DNA of 64,000 bases from Nocardioides mangrovi (GCF_020073815.1 NZ_JAIQZJ010000001.1:248001-312000), one strand, 5' to 3'. Positions 1 through 10,213 are shown, numbered from the stretch's first letter. Notes: generated by a model from the sequence alone, not told the origin. Numbers and translations are program-made.

Positions 1-56
1 GCACGGTTCCGATAGTGTGCGGCGTATCCGTGATCGTTGAGAGAGAGGCTCAGACG

Positions 57-983
57 TTGAGTCTGCAAGTCCCCAGGCGCGCGGCCGGACGACCGGCCAC
101 CCTCCGTCGGGTGAGCTCCATCGCCATGGCCCTCGTCGGCGTTCTGCTGCTGGCCGGCTGCTCGACCGACAACGAGTGGGAGCGCTTTGCGATGCCCGAC
201 CCGGCGTCGGAGCAGGGTGAGCGCATCCTGAGCCTCTGGCAGGGCGCCTGGATCGCCGCGCTGGTCACCGGCGTCATCGTCTGGGGCCTGATCTTCTGGG
301 CGATCATCAAGTACCGCCGTCGCAGCGACGACGAGATCCCGGTGCAGACGCGCTACAACCTGCCGCTCGAGATCTTCTACACGATCGCGCCGGTGATCAT
401 GGTGATCGTGTTCTTCGCCCACACGGTGAAGACGCAGAACTACGTGCTCGACGACGACCGCCCGGTGGACAACACCATCGAGGTCGTCGGCCAGCAGTGG
501 TCCTGGACCTTCAACTACGGCATCGGCGAGATGGACGCGTCGGCCAACGACGACGCCGCCGACGACAACTTCCCCTACTCGTCGTACGTCCACGACTCCG
601 GCACGGGCTCGCACATCCCGATGCTCTACCTGCCGGTCGGCGAGACCACCCGCTTCAACCTGCACTCGCCCGACGTCATCCACGACTTCGGCGTCCCGGG
701 CTTCCTGATGAAGATGGACGTCATCCCGGGCCGGGTGAACCACTACGAGATCACCCCGACCCGCAAGGGCGTCTTCAAGGGCAAGTGCTACGAGCTCTGC
801 GGCACCTACCACTCCCGGATGCTCTTCGAGGTCCACGTGGTGAGCCCGGAGGAGTACGACCAGTACGTCCAGTCGCTCCAGGACGCCGGCGCCGAGAGCG
901 ACCTGCCGCTCCTGGGCGGCGAGTACGCCAGCACCCAGGCCGGACTCGAGTCCGGTGACGAGTCCGAGGAGGGGGCGGAGTGA
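57..983 (+). CDS. ctaC: Cytochrome c oxidase subunit II (lipoprotein)
   Basis: This is subunit II of the aa3-type oxidase, which takes electrons from cytochrome c (here probably directly from QcrC) into the binuclear CuA centre. A basic N-terminus is followed by a signal segment ending in a lipobox LLAGC, then two membrane helices and a periplasmic cupredoxin domain. The CuA ligand motif [12 protein letters not shown] begins near residue 244. The start is uncertain: the frame is open from position 15, but a TTG at 57 lies about 9 nt after a GAGAGAGAGG stretch and is preferred here. The last codons overlap the GTG of ctaD by 4 nt (GTGA), as expected of a coupled operon. Confidence 0.95.
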   Translation: MSLQVPRRAAGRPATLRRVSSIAMALVGVLLLAGCSTDNEWERFAMPDPASEQGERILSLWQGAWIAALVTGVIVWGLIFWAIIKYRRRSDDEIPVQTRYNLPLEIFYTIAPVIMVIVFFAHTVKTQNYVLDDDRPVDNTIEVVGQQWSWTFNYGIGEMDASANDDAADDNFPYSSYVHDSGTGSHIPMLYLPVGETTRFNLHSPDVIHDFGVPGFLMKMDVIPGRVNHYEITPTRKGVFKGKCYELCGTYHSRMLFEVHVVSPEEYDQYVQSLQDAGAESDLPLLGGEYASTQAGLESGDESEEGAE

Positions 984-2731
984 CCGCCACAGCAGCTGCA
1001 CCCACTGGCACCCCGGCGCCGCGCAGGCCGCTCGGCGACCAGGTGGCCCGGATCCTCACCACGACCGACCACAAGCTGATCGGCAAGCTCTACCTCGGCA
1101 CCTCGTTCGCGTGGTTCCTGATCGGTGGCCTGATGGCCATGCTGATCCGCTCGGAGCTGGCCTACCCGGGCATGCAGGTCGTCAACGACGAGCTCTACAA
1201 CCAGCTCTTCACCATGCACGGCACGATCATGCTGCTGCTCTTCGCGACGCCGCTGTTCTTCGGCTTCGGCAACGTGATCATGCCGCTCCAGATCGGCTCG
1301 CCGGACGTCGCGTTCCCGCGCCTGAACATGTTCAGCTACTGGCTGTTCCTCTTCGGCGGCATCATCGCCGCCTCGGGCTTCGTGACCCCGCAGGGCGCCG
1401 CCGACTTCGGCTGGTTCGCCTACACGCCGCTCTCCGACGCGGTGCGCTCACCGGGGGTCGGCGGTGACCTCTGGATCATGGGCCTGTGGATGGCCGGTCT
1501 GGGCACCATCCTCGGTGCGGTCAACTTCATCACCACGATCATCTGCATGCGTGCGCCCGGCATGACGATGTTCCGGATGCCGATCTTCGTCTGGAACACC
1601 CTCGTCACCAGCCTCCTGGTGCTGATCGCGTTCCCGGTGCTCGCCGGCGCGCTGCTCTCGCTCGAGGCCGATCGCCAGCTCGGCGCCCACGTCTTCGACA
1701 CCGCCCACGGCGGCGCGATCCTGTGGCAGCACCTCTTCTGGTTCTTCGGGCACCCCGAGGTCTACATCATCGCGCTGCCGTTCTTCGGCATCGTCACCGA
1801 GATCCTGCCGGTCTTCAGCCGCAAGCCGATCTTCGGCTACGTCGGCCTGGTCGGCGCGACCCTCGGCATCGCGATCCTGTCGGTGGCCGTGTGGGCCCAC
1901 CACATGTTCGTCACCGGCGCGGTCGACCTGCCGTTCTTCTCCGGCATGACGTTCCTGATCGCGATCCCGACAGGCGTGAAGTTCTTCAACTGGATCGGCA
2001 CGATGTGGGGCGGGTCGATCTCGTTCGACACGCCCATGCTCTGGTCGATCGGCTTCCTCACGACCTTCCTCTTCGGTGGCCTGACCGGCATCATCCTGGC
2101 CAGCCCGCCGCTGGACTTCCACGTGTCCGACTCCTACTTCGTGGTCGCGCACTTCCACTACGTCGTCTTCGGCACCGTCGTGTTCGCGATGTTCGCGGGC
2201 TTCTACTTCTGGTGGCCCAAGATGACCGGCCGGATGCTCGACGAGCGCCTCGGCAAGCTGCACTTCTGGCTGCTGTTCATCGGCTTCCACACCACCTTCC
2301 TGGTCCAGCACTGGCTGGGTGTCGAGGGCATGCCGCGTCGCTACGCCGACTACCTGCCCGAGGACGGCTTCACCACCCTCAACCAGGTCTCGACGATCGG
2401 CGCGTTCCTGCTCGGCGCCTCGACGCTGCCCTTCCTCTACAACGTCTACGTCTCCCGGCGGGCCCCGCTCGTCGAGGTCGACGACCCGTGGGGCTGGGGC
2501 CGGTCGCTCGAGTGGGCCACCAGCTGCCCGCCGCCGCGCCACAACTTCGTCACCATCCCGCGGATCCGCTCGGAGTCGCCGGCCTTCGACCTGCACCACC
2601 CGGAGGTGGCCGCGATCGAGCTGGAGGAGAACGAGATGGCGCGGGTCGGCGGTCCGGCCGACGCTCCTGACATGGACGGTCGCGAGGACCTGCTCCACGA
2701 CCGCACCGACAACCCGGAGGGCAACGCCTGA
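980..2731 (+). CDS. ctaD: Cytochrome c oxidase subunit I
   Basis: This is the catalytic haem-copper subunit (heme a, heme a3, CuB) that reduces oxygen and pumps protons. The 583-residue length fits the family. Visible signatures are MHGTIMLLL with a heme a ligand, [10 protein letters not shown] with the CuB histidine cross-linked to tyrosine, the HH pair in WAHHMFVTG, and HFHYVVFG with the remaining heme ligands. Twelve hydrophobic helices are apparent, followed by an acidic cytoplasmic tail of about 60 residues. The GTG start overlaps the ctaC stop by 4 nt and the stop shares one base with the ATG of the subunit IV gene, so the three genes are translationally coupled. Confidence 0.98.
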   Translation: MTATAAAPTGTPAPRRPLGDQVARILTTTDHKLIGKLYLGTSFAWFLIGGLMAMLIRSELAYPGMQVVNDELYNQLFTMHGTIMLLLFATPLFFGFGNVIMPLQIGSPDVAFPRLNMFSYWLFLFGGIIAASGFVTPQGAADFGWFAYTPLSDAVRSPGVGGDLWIMGLWMAGLGTILGAVNFITTIICMRAPGMTMFRMPIFVWNTLVTSLLVLIAFPVLAGALLSLEADRQLGAHVFDTAHGGAILWQHLFWFFGHPEVYIIALPFFGIVTEILPVFSRKPIFGYVGLVGATLGIAILSVAVWAHHMFVTGAVDLPFFSGMTFLIAIPTGVKFFNWIGTMWGGSISFDTPMLWSIGFLTTFLFGGLTGIILASPPLDFHVSDSYFVVAHFHYVVFGTVVFAMFAGFYFWWPKMTGRMLDERLGKLHFWLLFIGFHTTFLVQHWLGVEGMPRRYADYLPEDGFTTLNQVSTIGAFLLGASTLPFLYNVYVSRRAPLVEVDDPWGWGRSLEWATSCPPPRHNFVTIPRIRSESPAFDLHHPEVAAIELEENEMARVGGPADAPDMDGREDLLHDRTDNPEGNA

Positions 2732-3129
2732 TGAAGTCCGAGGCCTGGATCTTCGCGATCTGCACCATCTTCCTGGTGCTGGTGAGCCCGGCGTACTGGT
2801 TCATCACCGGCGACTGGACGGGCACCTCCGCCCTCACCATGACCACCCTGCTCACCGCCATGGTGACGCTCTACCTCGGCTTCCACGCGGCCCGCATGGA
2901 CCCGCGTCCCGAGGACCGCAAGGACGGCGAGATCGCCGACGGCGCGGGCGAGCTGGGCTTCTTCCCGCCCTACTCCTGGTGGCCGCTGTGGTGCGCCCTG
3001 TGCCTCTCGGTGTGCGTCTACGGCGTCGCCGCGGGCGCGTGGTGGCTCTTCATCATCGGGGTCATGCTCGGCGCGCTCGCGCTGTGCGGCTGGATCTTCG
3101 AGTACTACCGGGGCGTCCACGCCCACTGA
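2731..3129 (+). CDS. ctaF: Cytochrome c oxidase subunit IV
   Basis: This is the small accessory subunit of the actinobacterial aa3 oxidase. The protein has 132 residues with four predicted membrane helices and the family features near the N-terminus (KSEAWIF) and in the middle (GFFPPYSWWPLW). It contacts subunits I and III in the bcc-aa3 supercomplex structures known from mycobacteria. Its ATG overlaps the ctaD stop codon by one base. A hairpin about 20 nt after the stop probably closes the ctaC-ctaD-ctaF transcript. Confidence 0.93.
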   Translation: MKSEAWIFAICTIFLVLVSPAYWFITGDWTGTSALTMTTLLTAMVTLYLGFHAARMDPRPEDRKDGEIADGAGELGFFPPYSWWPLWCALCLSVCVYGVAAGAWWLFIIGVMLGALALCGWIFEYYRGVHAH

Positions 3130-3148
3130 GGACGACTGAGGCAGGACT

Positions 3149-3170
3149 CACGCCGCGCCGAATCGGCGTG
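3149..3170 (+). terminator. Putative hairpin terminator after ctaF
   Basis: A 7-bp GC stem (CACGCCG pairing with CGGCGTG) with an 8-nt loop lies 20 nt after the ctaF stop. There is no U-run, which is common in high-GC actinobacteria. A second inverted repeat (ACGGGCG at 3177 with CGCCCGT at 3201) follows and falls in the probable 5' UTR of the next gene. Confidence 0.4.
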
Positions 3171-3233
3171 TCAGGGACGGGCGGTTACTCTGGGAGTGAT
3201 CGCCCGTTCGTCTGTCTTGGGGGAGTTCCTCGC

Positions 3234-4448
3234 ATGTCCGTGACCCACACGCGCCGGATGAAGCTCGGGGCGGTCGCGGCGCTCGCCGTCGCCAGCCTGT
3301 GCCTCTCGGCCTGCAACGCGGACGACGTCCCGGGTGCGTCCACGGTCACCGGTGACGACCCCTCGGAGTCCGCCAGCCAGGCCGCGGCCCTCAAGCCCAG
3401 CGTGACCGTCAACGTCCACCGCGGCGCGCAGGACGTGCCCGTGGACACCCAGCTCGCGGTGACCGTCTCCAACGCCGAGCTCGACTCCGTCAAGGTCACC
3501 TCGGCGGCCGGCGCGGTCGCCGGCGACCTGGCCGCCAACAAGATGTCCTGGCGGGCCTCCGACCTGCTCGAGCCGGGCGCGGCGTACGCCGTCACCACGA
3601 CGGCGACGGGCAGCGACGGCACCGCCATCTCCCGCACCACCCGCTTCCACACCCAGGCGCTCACCCTCGACCAGCAGACCTACCCGTCGCTGGCGCCGCT
3701 GCAGGGCGAGACCGTCGGCGTCGGCATGCCGGTGATCGCGACGTTCGACGTCCCGGTCAAGGACAAGGCGGCCTTCGAGAAGCACATGACCGTGACCTCC
3801 CAGCCCGCCCAGCAGGGCTCCTGGCACTGGCTCAGCGACACCGAGGCGCACTGGCGCCCCAAGAGCTACTGGAAGCCCGGCACCAAGGTCCACGTCGACC
3901 TCGACGTCAACGGCGTCGACGCCGGCAACGGGATCTACGGCCAGGAGAGCCGCGACATCGACTTCAAGATCGGCGACGCGCACATCTACAAGGTCAACAC
4001 CGTGACCGACCAAATGCGGGTCTTCAGCAACGGCAAGCTGCTGCGCACCATCCCGATCACGACCGGCCAGCAGCCGGCGTACACCACCCGCTCCGGCACC
4101 AAGGTCATCATCGAGAAGTTCGCGTCCAAGGACATGAACTCCGAGACCGTCGGCATCACCGGCGCGGACGCCTACAACATCGAGGGCGTGAAGTGGGCGA
4201 TGCGCCTCACCTACTCCGGTGAGTTCATCCACGCTGCGCCGTGGTCCGTCGGCTCCCAGGGCGTCGCCAACGTCTCCCACGGCTGCACCGGCATGAGCAC
4301 CGAGAACGCCGGCTGGCTCTACGCGATGTCCCGCCGCGGCGACGTCGTCGAGTACACCGGCACCGACCGCCCGATGACCCTCGACAACGGCTACGGCGAC
4401 TGGAACGAGACGTACAAGAAGTACGCCCAGGGCTCTGCCCTGAGCTGA
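3234..4448 (+). CDS. L,D-transpeptidase lipoprotein (Ig-like plus YkuD)
   Basis: This is an exported enzyme that makes 3-3 cross-links in peptidoglycan. The 404-residue product begins with a signal peptide ending in the lipobox LSAC (Cys27), so it is probably lipid-anchored. Two Ig-like modules follow (about residues 55-250) as in mycobacterial Ldt proteins, then a YkuD domain with the catalytic SHGC motif (His349, Cys351) and a short C-terminal subdomain. The reading frame is open far upstream within ctaD, but the signal peptide fixes the start at the ATG at 3234. It is a single gene placed between the oxidase operon and the convergent qcrB. It resembles LdtB/LdtA, but which one cannot be decided from sequence alone. 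Confidence 0.93.
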   Translation: MSVTHTRRMKLGAVAALAVASLCLSACNADDVPGASTVTGDDPSESASQAAALKPSVTVNVHRGAQDVPVDTQLAVTVSNAELDSVKVTSAAGAVAGDLAANKMSWRASDLLEPGAAYAVTTTATGSDGTAISRTTRFHTQALTLDQQTYPSLAPLQGETVGVGMPVIATFDVPVKDKAAFEKHMTVTSQPAQQGSWHWLSDTEAHWRPKSYWKPGTKVHVDLDVNGVDAGNGIYGQESRDIDFKIGDAHIYKVNTVTDQMRVFSNGKLLRTIPITTGQQPAYTTRSGTKVIIEKFASKDMNSETVGITGADAYNIEGVKWAMRLTYSGEFIHAAPWSVGSQGVANVSHGCTGMSTENAGWLYAMSRRGDVVEYTGTDRPMTLDNGYGDWNETYKKYAQGSALS

Positions 4449-4480
4449 TCGCCGACCTGGATTCGTCCGTCCTGCGGGAG

Positions 4481-4674
4481 GTGCCGTTTCACCAAGGGAT
4501 CCAGGCGAACCCGCACGTCCCCCGGTGAGTTCACCTGGGGGAGTGCCGTTCCACCAAGGGATCCAGGCGAACCCGCGCTTCCCCCGGTGAGTTCACCTGG
4601 GGGAGTGCCGTTCCACCAAGGGATCCACCCAAGCCGACCGCTGGCTCCCCGTGATCCCTTGGTGAACCCGCAGC
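4481..4674. repeat. 62-bp tandem repeat with inverted end
   Basis: The 319-nt gap between two convergent genes holds no gene. A unit starting GTGCCGTTYCACCAAGGGAT recurs at 4481, 4543 and 4605, exactly 62 bp apart; the first two copies are nearly complete and the third is partial. Each full unit contains an internal hairpin (CCCCCGGTGA with TCACCTGGGG). After the third copy the core returns inverted (GATCCCTTGGTGAACC near 4659), so the block can fold into several alternative stems. Confidence 0.7.
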
Positions 4675-4700
4675 CCGGCAGCCGACCACCGGCCATGCGA

Positions 4701-4738
4701 AAGGCCGCCCGACTCCCGTGGGGGAGTGGGGCGGCCTT
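4701..4738. terminator. Bidirectional terminator between ldt and qcrB
   Basis: A perfect 10-bp stem (AAGGCCGCCC with GGGCGGCCTT) encloses an 18-nt loop that itself contains ACTCCC/GGGAGT. It sits 29 nt beyond the qcrB stop. The flanking A-T pairs give a short U-run in both directions, so it can end both convergent transcripts. Confidence 0.8.
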
Positions 4739-4767
4739 CGCGGTGGTTCGGCGCGAGCCGGTCCGGG

Positions 4768-6516
4768 TCAGTGACCGCGGAGCGACTCGTCCTCGACCAG
4801 GTGGTGGCCGTCGAACTGGTGCCCGTCGGCGGCGTGGCCCTCGTCGCCGGCCTGGAGCTCGTGCTCGTGCTCGGCGTGGTGGTGGCCGTCCTCGAGCTCC
4901 TCCACCGTGGGCTTCTGCACGTTGTCGGAGTACCAGACCGTGCGGACCCGGTGACGCAGGCCGGCGAACCGGCCGCCGCCCGGGGCGGGGAGGCCGTTGG
5001 CGTCGGTGCCCTCGTCGTGGCCGTTGACCACGGGGTCGCGGTCACGCGCGGTGAGCGTGTAGGCCTTCGACTCCGGCAGCGGCAGGTGACGCTCGGAGTA
5101 GCCGCCCTCGGCCGACCGCATGATGATGCCGGTCTCGTAGCCGTGGAGCAGCGTCTCGTTGTCCTTGCGCTGCAGCGAGATGCACCAACGCCTCGTGATG
5201 ACGAACGCGAGCACCGGTCCGATGAGCACGGCGGCTCGCAGGAAGTAGGTGATCTCGTTGATCGACGAGTGCAGCTTGATCGCGATGATGTCGTTGCCGC
5301 CGGCGACCCAGAACAGGCCGTACCAGGTCATCAGCGCCACCATCAGCGCGGTGCGCGTCGGCGCGTTGCGCGGCCGCTCGAGCAGGTGGTGCTCCCTCTT
5401 GTCGCCGGTGATCCAGGCGTCGAGGAAGGGCAGCATCAGCACGAACAGGAACGAGACCACCGGGAGGATCAGGATCGGCAGCATGATGTTCCAGCTGATC
5501 GTGAAGCCCCAGATGTGGGTCTCGAGGCCCGGCATGATGCGCAGCGCGCCGTCCGGCCAGCCCATGTACCAGTCGGGCTGGGAGCCCGCTGTCACCTTCG
5601 ACGGATCGTAGGGGCCGTACTTCCACACCGGGTTGATCGACAGCAACGCGCCCATGAAGGCGGTGACGCCGAAGACGATGAAGAAGAAGCCGCCCGCCTT
5701 CGCGGCGTACACGGGGAGCATCGGGAAGCCCACGACGTTCTTCTCGGTACGTCCGGGACCAGGCCACTGGGTGTGCTTGTGGTAGACGAGCAGCAGCATG
5801 TGCGCGGCGATCAGCGCCAGCAGCAGGCCCGGGATCAGCAGCACGTGGACGGTGTAGAGGCGCGGGATGATCGAGTCACCCGGGAACTCACCGCCGAACA
5901 GCAGGAACGACATGTAGGTGCCGATGACCGGGGAGGCCTTGATGAAGCCGTCCGCCGCGCGCACGCCGGTGCCGGAGAGCAGGTCGTCCGGCAGGGAGTA
6001 GCCGGTGAAGCCCTCGAGCGTGCCCAGGATGAGCAGCAGGCAGCCGATCACCCAGTTGAGCTCACGCGGCTTGCGGAACGCGCCGGTGAAGAACACGCGG
6101 AGCAGGTGCACCATCATCGAGGCGATGAAGAGCATCGCCGCCCAGTGGTGCATCTGGCGCATCAGCAGGCCGCCGCGGACGTCGAAGGAGATCTTCAGGC
6201 TCGAGGCGTACGCCTCGGACATGTGGACGCCACGGAGCTGCTCGTAGGTGCCGTTGTACTGCACCTCGCCCATGCTCGGGGTGAACCAGAGCGTCAGGAA
6301 GACACCCGTCAGCAGCAGGACGACGAAGCTCCACAGCGCGATCTCGCCGAGCATGAAGGACCAGTGGTCCGGGAAGACCTTGCGCAGGTTCTTCTTGGCC
6401 ATCGAGGCGATGCCGAGCCGTTCGTCGGCCCAGGTGGCCACCGCCGCGGCGCGGTTGGGCTTGCCGCCCGTCGCCGCTGCGGTGCCGTTGGTGTTCGCGA
6501 CCTTGGTCGTGTCCAT
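4768..6516 (-). CDS. qcrB: Cytochrome bc1 complex cytochrome b subunit
   Basis: QcrB carries the quinol oxidation and reduction sites and two b hemes. The 582-residue product has the cytochrome b core with heme-ligand histidines near H123/H124, H137, H224 and H239, and the Qo-site motif PDWY, the actinobacterial form of PEWY. A long hydrophilic C-terminal extension of roughly 120 residues ends in a His/Glu-rich stretch, also typical of actinobacteria. The frame is open further upstream through qcrA, but the start at 6516, 2 nt after the qcrA stop, gives the expected N-terminus. It is the last gene of the ctaE-qcrC-qcrA-qcrB operon. Confidence 0.97.
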   Translation of the reverse strand: MDTTKVANTNGTAAATGGKPNRAAAVATWADERLGIASMAKKNLRKVFPDHWSFMLGEIALWSFVVLLLTGVFLTLWFTPSMGEVQYNGTYEQLRGVHMSEAYASSLKISFDVRGGLLMRQMHHWAAMLFIASMMVHLLRVFFTGAFRKPRELNWVIGCLLLILGTLEGFTGYSLPDDLLSGTGVRAADGFIKASPVIGTYMSFLLFGGEFPGDSIIPRLYTVHVLLIPGLLLALIAAHMLLLVYHKHTQWPGPGRTEKNVVGFPMLPVYAAKAGGFFFIVFGVTAFMGALLSINPVWKYGPYDPSKVTAGSQPDWYMGWPDGALRIMPGLETHIWGFTISWNIMLPILILPVVSFLFVLMLPFLDAWITGDKREHHLLERPRNAPTRTALMVALMTWYGLFWVAGGNDIIAIKLHSSINEITYFLRAAVLIGPVLAFVITRRWCISLQRKDNETLLHGYETGIIMRSAEGGYSERHLPLPESKAYTLTARDRDPVVNGHDEGTDANGLPAPGGGRFAGLRHRVRTVWYSDNVQKPTVEELEDGHHHAEHEHELQAGDEGHAADGHQFDGHHLVEDESLRGH

Positions 6517-6518
6517 GA

Positions 6519-7595
6519 TCAGCCACGCTCCCAGTAGCTCGGTCCCACGGGTTCGGTGAAGTCGCTCTGCGCCACGAGGTAGCCCTCGTCGTCGACCGCC
6601 AGCGGCAGCTGCGGCAGCGGTCGCGCCGCCGGGCCGAAGACGACCCGGGCCGAGTCGGCCAGGTCGAAGGTCGACTGGTGGCAGGGGCAGAGCAGGTGGT
6701 GGGTGGTCCGCTCGTAGAGCGAGATCGGGCAGCCCACGTGGGTGCAGATCTTCGAGTAGCAGACGATGCCGTCCACCGACCAGTTCTCGCGGCCCTTGCC
6801 CGGGGTGATCTGCTCGGGCTCCATGCGGACCACGACGACGGCGCCCTTGGACTTGCCGACCTGGAGGGCCACGCCCTCCAGCGGCTCGCCGTCCTCGCCG
6901 CCGTTGAAGAGGGCCTCGGGCTCGGCGTTGACCAGGTCGCCGATCTGGAGGTCGGACGGCTTGATCGGGGTGCCGACGACGTCGCGGACGACGCGCATGC
7001 CCTGATCCCACACGGTGTGCTCGAGGCCGGCGCCCGGGTAGGGCTGCTCCTTGGTCACCTTGGCGTTGGTCGGGCCGAGGTCCCACAGCGGGACGATCGC
7101 GGTCACGCCGACCAGGCCGACGGCGCCGAGCAGGGAGTTGCGGACCAGCGGGCGGCGGCCGATGCCGGACTCCTCGAGGCCCAGCTGCAGCGCCTCGACG
7201 GTCGCGGCGCGGTCCTCCTCGGAGGAGGACGCCGGGTGGCGGTACTCGACGATCTCGTGGTCACCCATGAGCTTGCGGGCCCACTGGATGATGCCGATGC
7301 CGATGAAGAGCAGGGCGCCGGAGAGCGCGAGACCGAGGGAGACGTTCTGGGCGCCCAGGCCGATGACGGTGTCGTCCTTGCCGACGCTGAAGTAGGCGAC
7401 GACGAAGAGCACCGTGCAGATAGCGGAGAGGACGAACAGCGTCGCCACCTGGCGCTCGGCGCGCCGCTCCGCCTTGGGGTCGACGTCGGTCGGCCGCCAG
7501 TGGTGCTCGGGCAGACCCGGGTTGGCGTACAGGTCGTCGCGAGCGGGGAGGTTCTCGTCCACCGGCTCGTCGTGGCCGTCGGAGTGGGTGCTCAC
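6519..7595 (-). CDS. qcrA: Cytochrome bc1 complex Rieske iron-sulfur subunit
   Basis: This subunit passes electrons from quinol to the diheme cytochrome QcrC. The product has 358 residues, the long actinobacterial form with three membrane helices (about residues 50-70, 85-105 and 160-180) instead of one. The [2Fe-2S] ligands are CTHVGC (Cys284, His286) and CPCH (Cys303, His306). The acidic, His-rich N-terminus is cytoplasmic by analogy with mycobacterial QcrA. Its GTG start overlaps the qcrC stop by 4 nt. Confidence 0.97.
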   Translation of the reverse strand: MSTHSDGHDEPVDENLPARDDLYANPGLPEHHWRPTDVDPKAERRAERQVATLFVLSAICTVLFVVAYFSVGKDDTVIGLGAQNVSLGLALSGALLFIGIGIIQWARKLMGDHEIVEYRHPASSSEEDRAATVEALQLGLEESGIGRRPLVRNSLLGAVGLVGVTAIVPLWDLGPTNAKVTKEQPYPGAGLEHTVWDQGMRVVRDVVGTPIKPSDLQIGDLVNAEPEALFNGGEDGEPLEGVALQVGKSKGAVVVVRMEPEQITPGKGRENWSVDGIVCYSKICTHVGCPISLYERTTHHLLCPCHQSTFDLADSARVVFGPAARPLPQLPLAVDDEGYLVAQSDFTEPVGPSYWERG

Positions 7596-8470
7596 GCCTC
7601 AGCCTCCACCTTCTTCTTGTTCGAACGGGTCGTGTGGGCGGCGATCCAGACGGCGGCGCCCACGAGCACGCCGATGCCGAACAGCCAGGCCACGAGACCC
7701 TCGGGCACGGGGCCCAGGCCGCCGAGGCCGAAGCCGCCGTACCCGGGCTGGTCGTTGAGCGAGCCGAGGTAGGCGATCACGTCGCGCTTCTCGTCGGGGG
7801 AGAGGTTGCCGTTGGCGAAGTTGGGCATGTTCTGCGGCCCGGTCAGCAGCGCCTCGTAGATGTACTTCGGCTCCACGCCGCGGATCTTCGGTGCGTAGCC
7901 GCCGCGCGGCATGGCGCCGCCGGAGCCCTCGAAGTTGTGGCAGGCGGTGCAGTTGGTCAGGAAGATCTGGCCACCGCGGACGACCGCGGCCTGCTTCTCC
8001 TCGTCGCTGAGGCCGTCGGTGCTGTAGTCGCCCTCGTCGGGGACGGCGGGACCGGGGCCCAGCGAGGCGACGTACGCCGCCAGCGCGGCGATCTCGTCGT
8101 CGTCGAACGTCGTGGGCTTCTGGGGTACCTGCGCGCCGGGCTGCACCATCGGCATCCGGCCGGTGCCGACCTGGAAGTCGACCGCGGCGGCGCCGACGCC
8201 GACCAGCGACGGGCCGAGCTGGTGGTCCTCGTCGGTCCGCACGCCCTCGCCGTTCTGCCCGTGGCAGAAGGCGCAGCTGACCAGGAAGAGCTCACGGCCC
8301 TGCTGGATCTGCTCGGCGTTGGTCGTCGACTCGTCGGCCTGGGCCGAGGAGAAGAAGGCGGTGTAGATGCCGCCGGTCATCAGCAGGCCCACCAGGACGA
8401 CCACCAGGCCCGCGAGGGGGCCGCGACGATGCCGCGAGAGTCGACCGGCGGAGCGGTTCAGGAGACGCAC
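7592..8470 (-). CDS. qcrC: Diheme cytochrome c subunit of bcc complex
   Basis: QcrC replaces separate cytochrome c1 and soluble cytochrome c in actinobacteria, linking QcrB/QcrA to the CuA site of CtaC. The 292-residue product has an N-terminal signal anchor (about residues 19-41), two cytochrome c domains each with a CxxCH motif (Cys66-His70 and Cys174-His178), and a C-terminal membrane helix. Distal methionine ligands are plausible in GRMPMVQ and NMPNFANG. It follows ctaE by 33 nt and overlaps qcrA by 4 nt. Confidence 0.97.
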   Translation of the reverse strand: MRLLNRSAGRLSRHRRGPLAGLVVVLVGLLMTGGIYTAFFSSAQADESTTNAEQIQQGRELFLVSCAFCHGQNGEGVRTDEDHQLGPSLVGVGAAAVDFQVGTGRMPMVQPGAQVPQKPTTFDDDEIAALAAYVASLGPGPAVPDEGDYSTDGLSDEEKQAAVVRGGQIFLTNCTACHNFEGSGGAMPRGGYAPKIRGVEPKYIYEALLTGPQNMPNFANGNLSPDEKRDVIAYLGSLNDQPGYGGFGLGGLGPVPEGLVAWLFGIGVLVGAAVWIAAHTTRSNKKKVEAEA

Positions 8471-8503
8471 ATTCAGTCCTTGCGTTGGTCGGTCGGCGGG
8501 CAG

Positions 8504-9142
8504 CTACTGGACGAGGTAGATCGTGGCGAACAGGCCGATCCACACGACGTCGACGAAGTGCCAGTAGTAGGAGACGACGATCGCGCTCACGGCCTGCTCG
8601 TGCGTGAACTTGCGCGCGACGAAGGTCCGGCCGAGGACGAAGAGGAAGGCGATCAGACCGCCGGTCACGTGCAGACCGTGGAAGCCGGTGGTCAGGTAGA
8701 ACATCGTGCCGTAGGCCGAGTCCTGGATCGTGACGCCCTCCTTGACGAGGGAGGCGTACTCGGTGGCCTGACCGGCGATGAAGACCGCGCCCATGATGTA
8801 GGTGAGGACGAACCACTCGCGCAGACCCCAGCCCTTGACGTTGAACACCGAGCCGGAGCGCCCGACCTGGCCACGCTCGGCGGCGAAGACGCCGAGCTGG
8901 CAGGTGAGCGACGACAGCACCAGGATCGTGGTGTTCACCGAGGCGAACGGCACGTTCAGGATCGCGGTGTTGTCGGCCCACAGCTCGGGACTGACCGCCC
9001 GGATCGTGAAGTACGACGCGAACAGGGCGGCGAAGAACATCAGCTCGCTGGAGAGCCAGATGATCGTCCCGACGCTGACCATGCTCGGTCGGTCGTGGTG
9101 CCCGTGCAGGCGGGATGCCGGAATCGCGGTTGCTGTCGCCAC
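8504..9142 (-). CDS. ctaE: Cytochrome c oxidase subunit III
   Basis: This is the third core subunit of the aa3 oxidase, which stabilises the proton-pumping site and oxygen entry. The 212-residue product has five membrane helices and the family motifs [16 protein letters not shown] and TGFHGLHV with the conserved histidines. It heads the ctaE-qcrCAB operon, the standard actinobacterial arrangement that puts oxidase and bc1 genes in one transcript. The GTG start lies about 6 nt after a CATAAT hexamer, so the message may be leaderless. Confidence 0.96.
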   Translation of the reverse strand: MATATAIPASRLHGHHDRPSMVSVGTIIWLSSELMFFAALFASYFTIRAVSPELWADNTAILNVPFASVNTTILVLSSLTCQLGVFAAERGQVGRSGSVFNVKGWGLREWFVLTYIMGAVFIAGQATEYASLVKEGVTIQDSAYGTMFYLTTGFHGLHVTGGLIAFLFVLGRTFVARKFTHEQAVSAIVVSYYWHFVDVVWIGLFATIYLVQ

Positions 9143-9255
9143 GCCGTCATTATGTCGTGAGCCACGGATGAGGGCACCCCGACCCCCTGTGTTTCGCCGT
9201 CATAAAGTTCACAGCGTGCTCATCCCCGCCTCAGCCCCCGCTCAGTGACGCCGTC

Positions 9256-10203
9256 ATGACAGGTTTCGGCCCTATCCTCGACACCGGCGCCAACCTGCCG
9301 GAGTACACCTTCTGGACCACCTTCACGGGCTGGTCCTTCCAGCCGGTCCCGATCGTGATCACCGCCTGGATCGCAGGCCTCTACCTCTGGGGCGTGGTCA
9401 CCCTCCACCGGCGAGGCGACCACTGGCCGATCGGCCGGACGATCGCCTTCGTCCCGATCGGGATGGGGTTCTTCTTCTTCGCGACGTCCTCGGGCCTCGG
9501 CACCTACGACGACACCCTCATCAGCGTCCACATGGTCCAGCACATGGTCCTGTCGATGCTGGTGCCGATGGCGATGGCCCTGGGGGCGCCGGTGACCCTC
9601 GCGCTGCGGACCCTGCCCGCCCGCCCGCGGCGCTGGCTGCTGGTGGTGCTCCACTCGCGGGTGGCGAAGGTGCTGTCCTTCCCGCCGCTGACCTTCGTGC
9701 TCTACGTGACCGCGCCGTGGATCCTCTACTTCAGCGGGTGGTACCCCGCGACCCTCCACCACGACTTCCTGCACGAGACCATGCACCTGCACTTCGTGCT
9801 GGTCGGCTCGCTCTTCTTCTGGCCGATCGTCGGCGTGGACCCGGTGCCGGGGAAGGTCGCCTACCCCTTCCGGATGCTGCTCGTCGTCCTCACGCTGCCC
9901 TTCCACGCCTTCCTGGGCATCACGATCATGTCCGAGGAGGACATCATCGGCGGGTCCTGGTACGCCGACCTCCACCAGGGCCCGATGGGGTCCTGGCTGC
10001 CTGCCCCGCTCGACGACCAGCACCTGGCCGGCGGCATCCTCTGGGGCTCGGGCGACCTGGTCGCGCTGGCCCTCTTCGGCGTGCTCTTCGTGCAGTGGGT
10101 CCGCGAGTCGATGAAGGAGGCCAGGCGCGAGGACCGGCGCCTGGACCTGCTCGAGGCGCGAGAACGTGCGGCGGCCGCCCGCGCGGCCGCCGGTGACGAG
10201 TAG
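9256..10203 (+). CDS. ctaG: Cytochrome c oxidase assembly protein (caa3 CtaG type)
   Basis: This integral membrane protein has about seven to eight helices and 315 residues. It matches the caa3_CtaG family associated with copper insertion or assembly of haem-copper oxidases and is unrelated to Cox11. Conserved features are the paired histidines in HMVQHMVLSML, HHDFLHETMHLHFVL and the DLHQGPMGSW/DDQHLAGGILW segment near the C-terminus, plausible metal ligands. The tail is charged and cytoplasmic. It is divergent from ctaE, so it probably serves the adjacent oxidase. The stop TAG is also the start of the next gene's -10 hexamer. Confidence 0.88.
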   Translation: MTGFGPILDTGANLPEYTFWTTFTGWSFQPVPIVITAWIAGLYLWGVVTLHRRGDHWPIGRTIAFVPIGMGFFFFATSSGLGTYDDTLISVHMVQHMVLSMLVPMAMALGAPVTLALRTLPARPRRWLLVVLHSRVAKVLSFPPLTFVLYVTAPWILYFSGWYPATLHHDFLHETMHLHFVLVGSLFFWPIVGVDPVPGKVAYPFRMLLVVLTLPFHAFLGITIMSEEDIIGGSWYADLHQGPMGSWLPAPLDDQHLAGGILWGSGDLVALALFGVLFVQWVRESMKEARREDRRLDLLEARERAAAARAAAGDE

Positions 10204-10206
10204 CAT
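10201..10206 (+). promoter_or_regulatory. -10 element TAGCAT, overlapping ctaG stop
   Basis: TAGCAT lies 7 nt before the GTG of the receiver-like gene, the spacing of a leaderless actinobacterial promoter. Its first three bases are the ctaG stop codon. No convincing -35 is seen. Confidence 0.45.
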
Positions 10207-10213
10207 CGCCGCC

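Noticed and set aside
2319..3233. Upstream extension of the L,D-transpeptidase frame into ctaD/ctaF
   Set aside because: The sequence is antisense-like, Arg/Ser-rich, and overlaps two well-supported genes; the signal peptide and lipobox define the start at 3234.
4481..4674. CRISPR array
   Set aside because: Only three units, 62 bp apart with no variable spacers and no Cas genes; the units are near-identical over their whole length.
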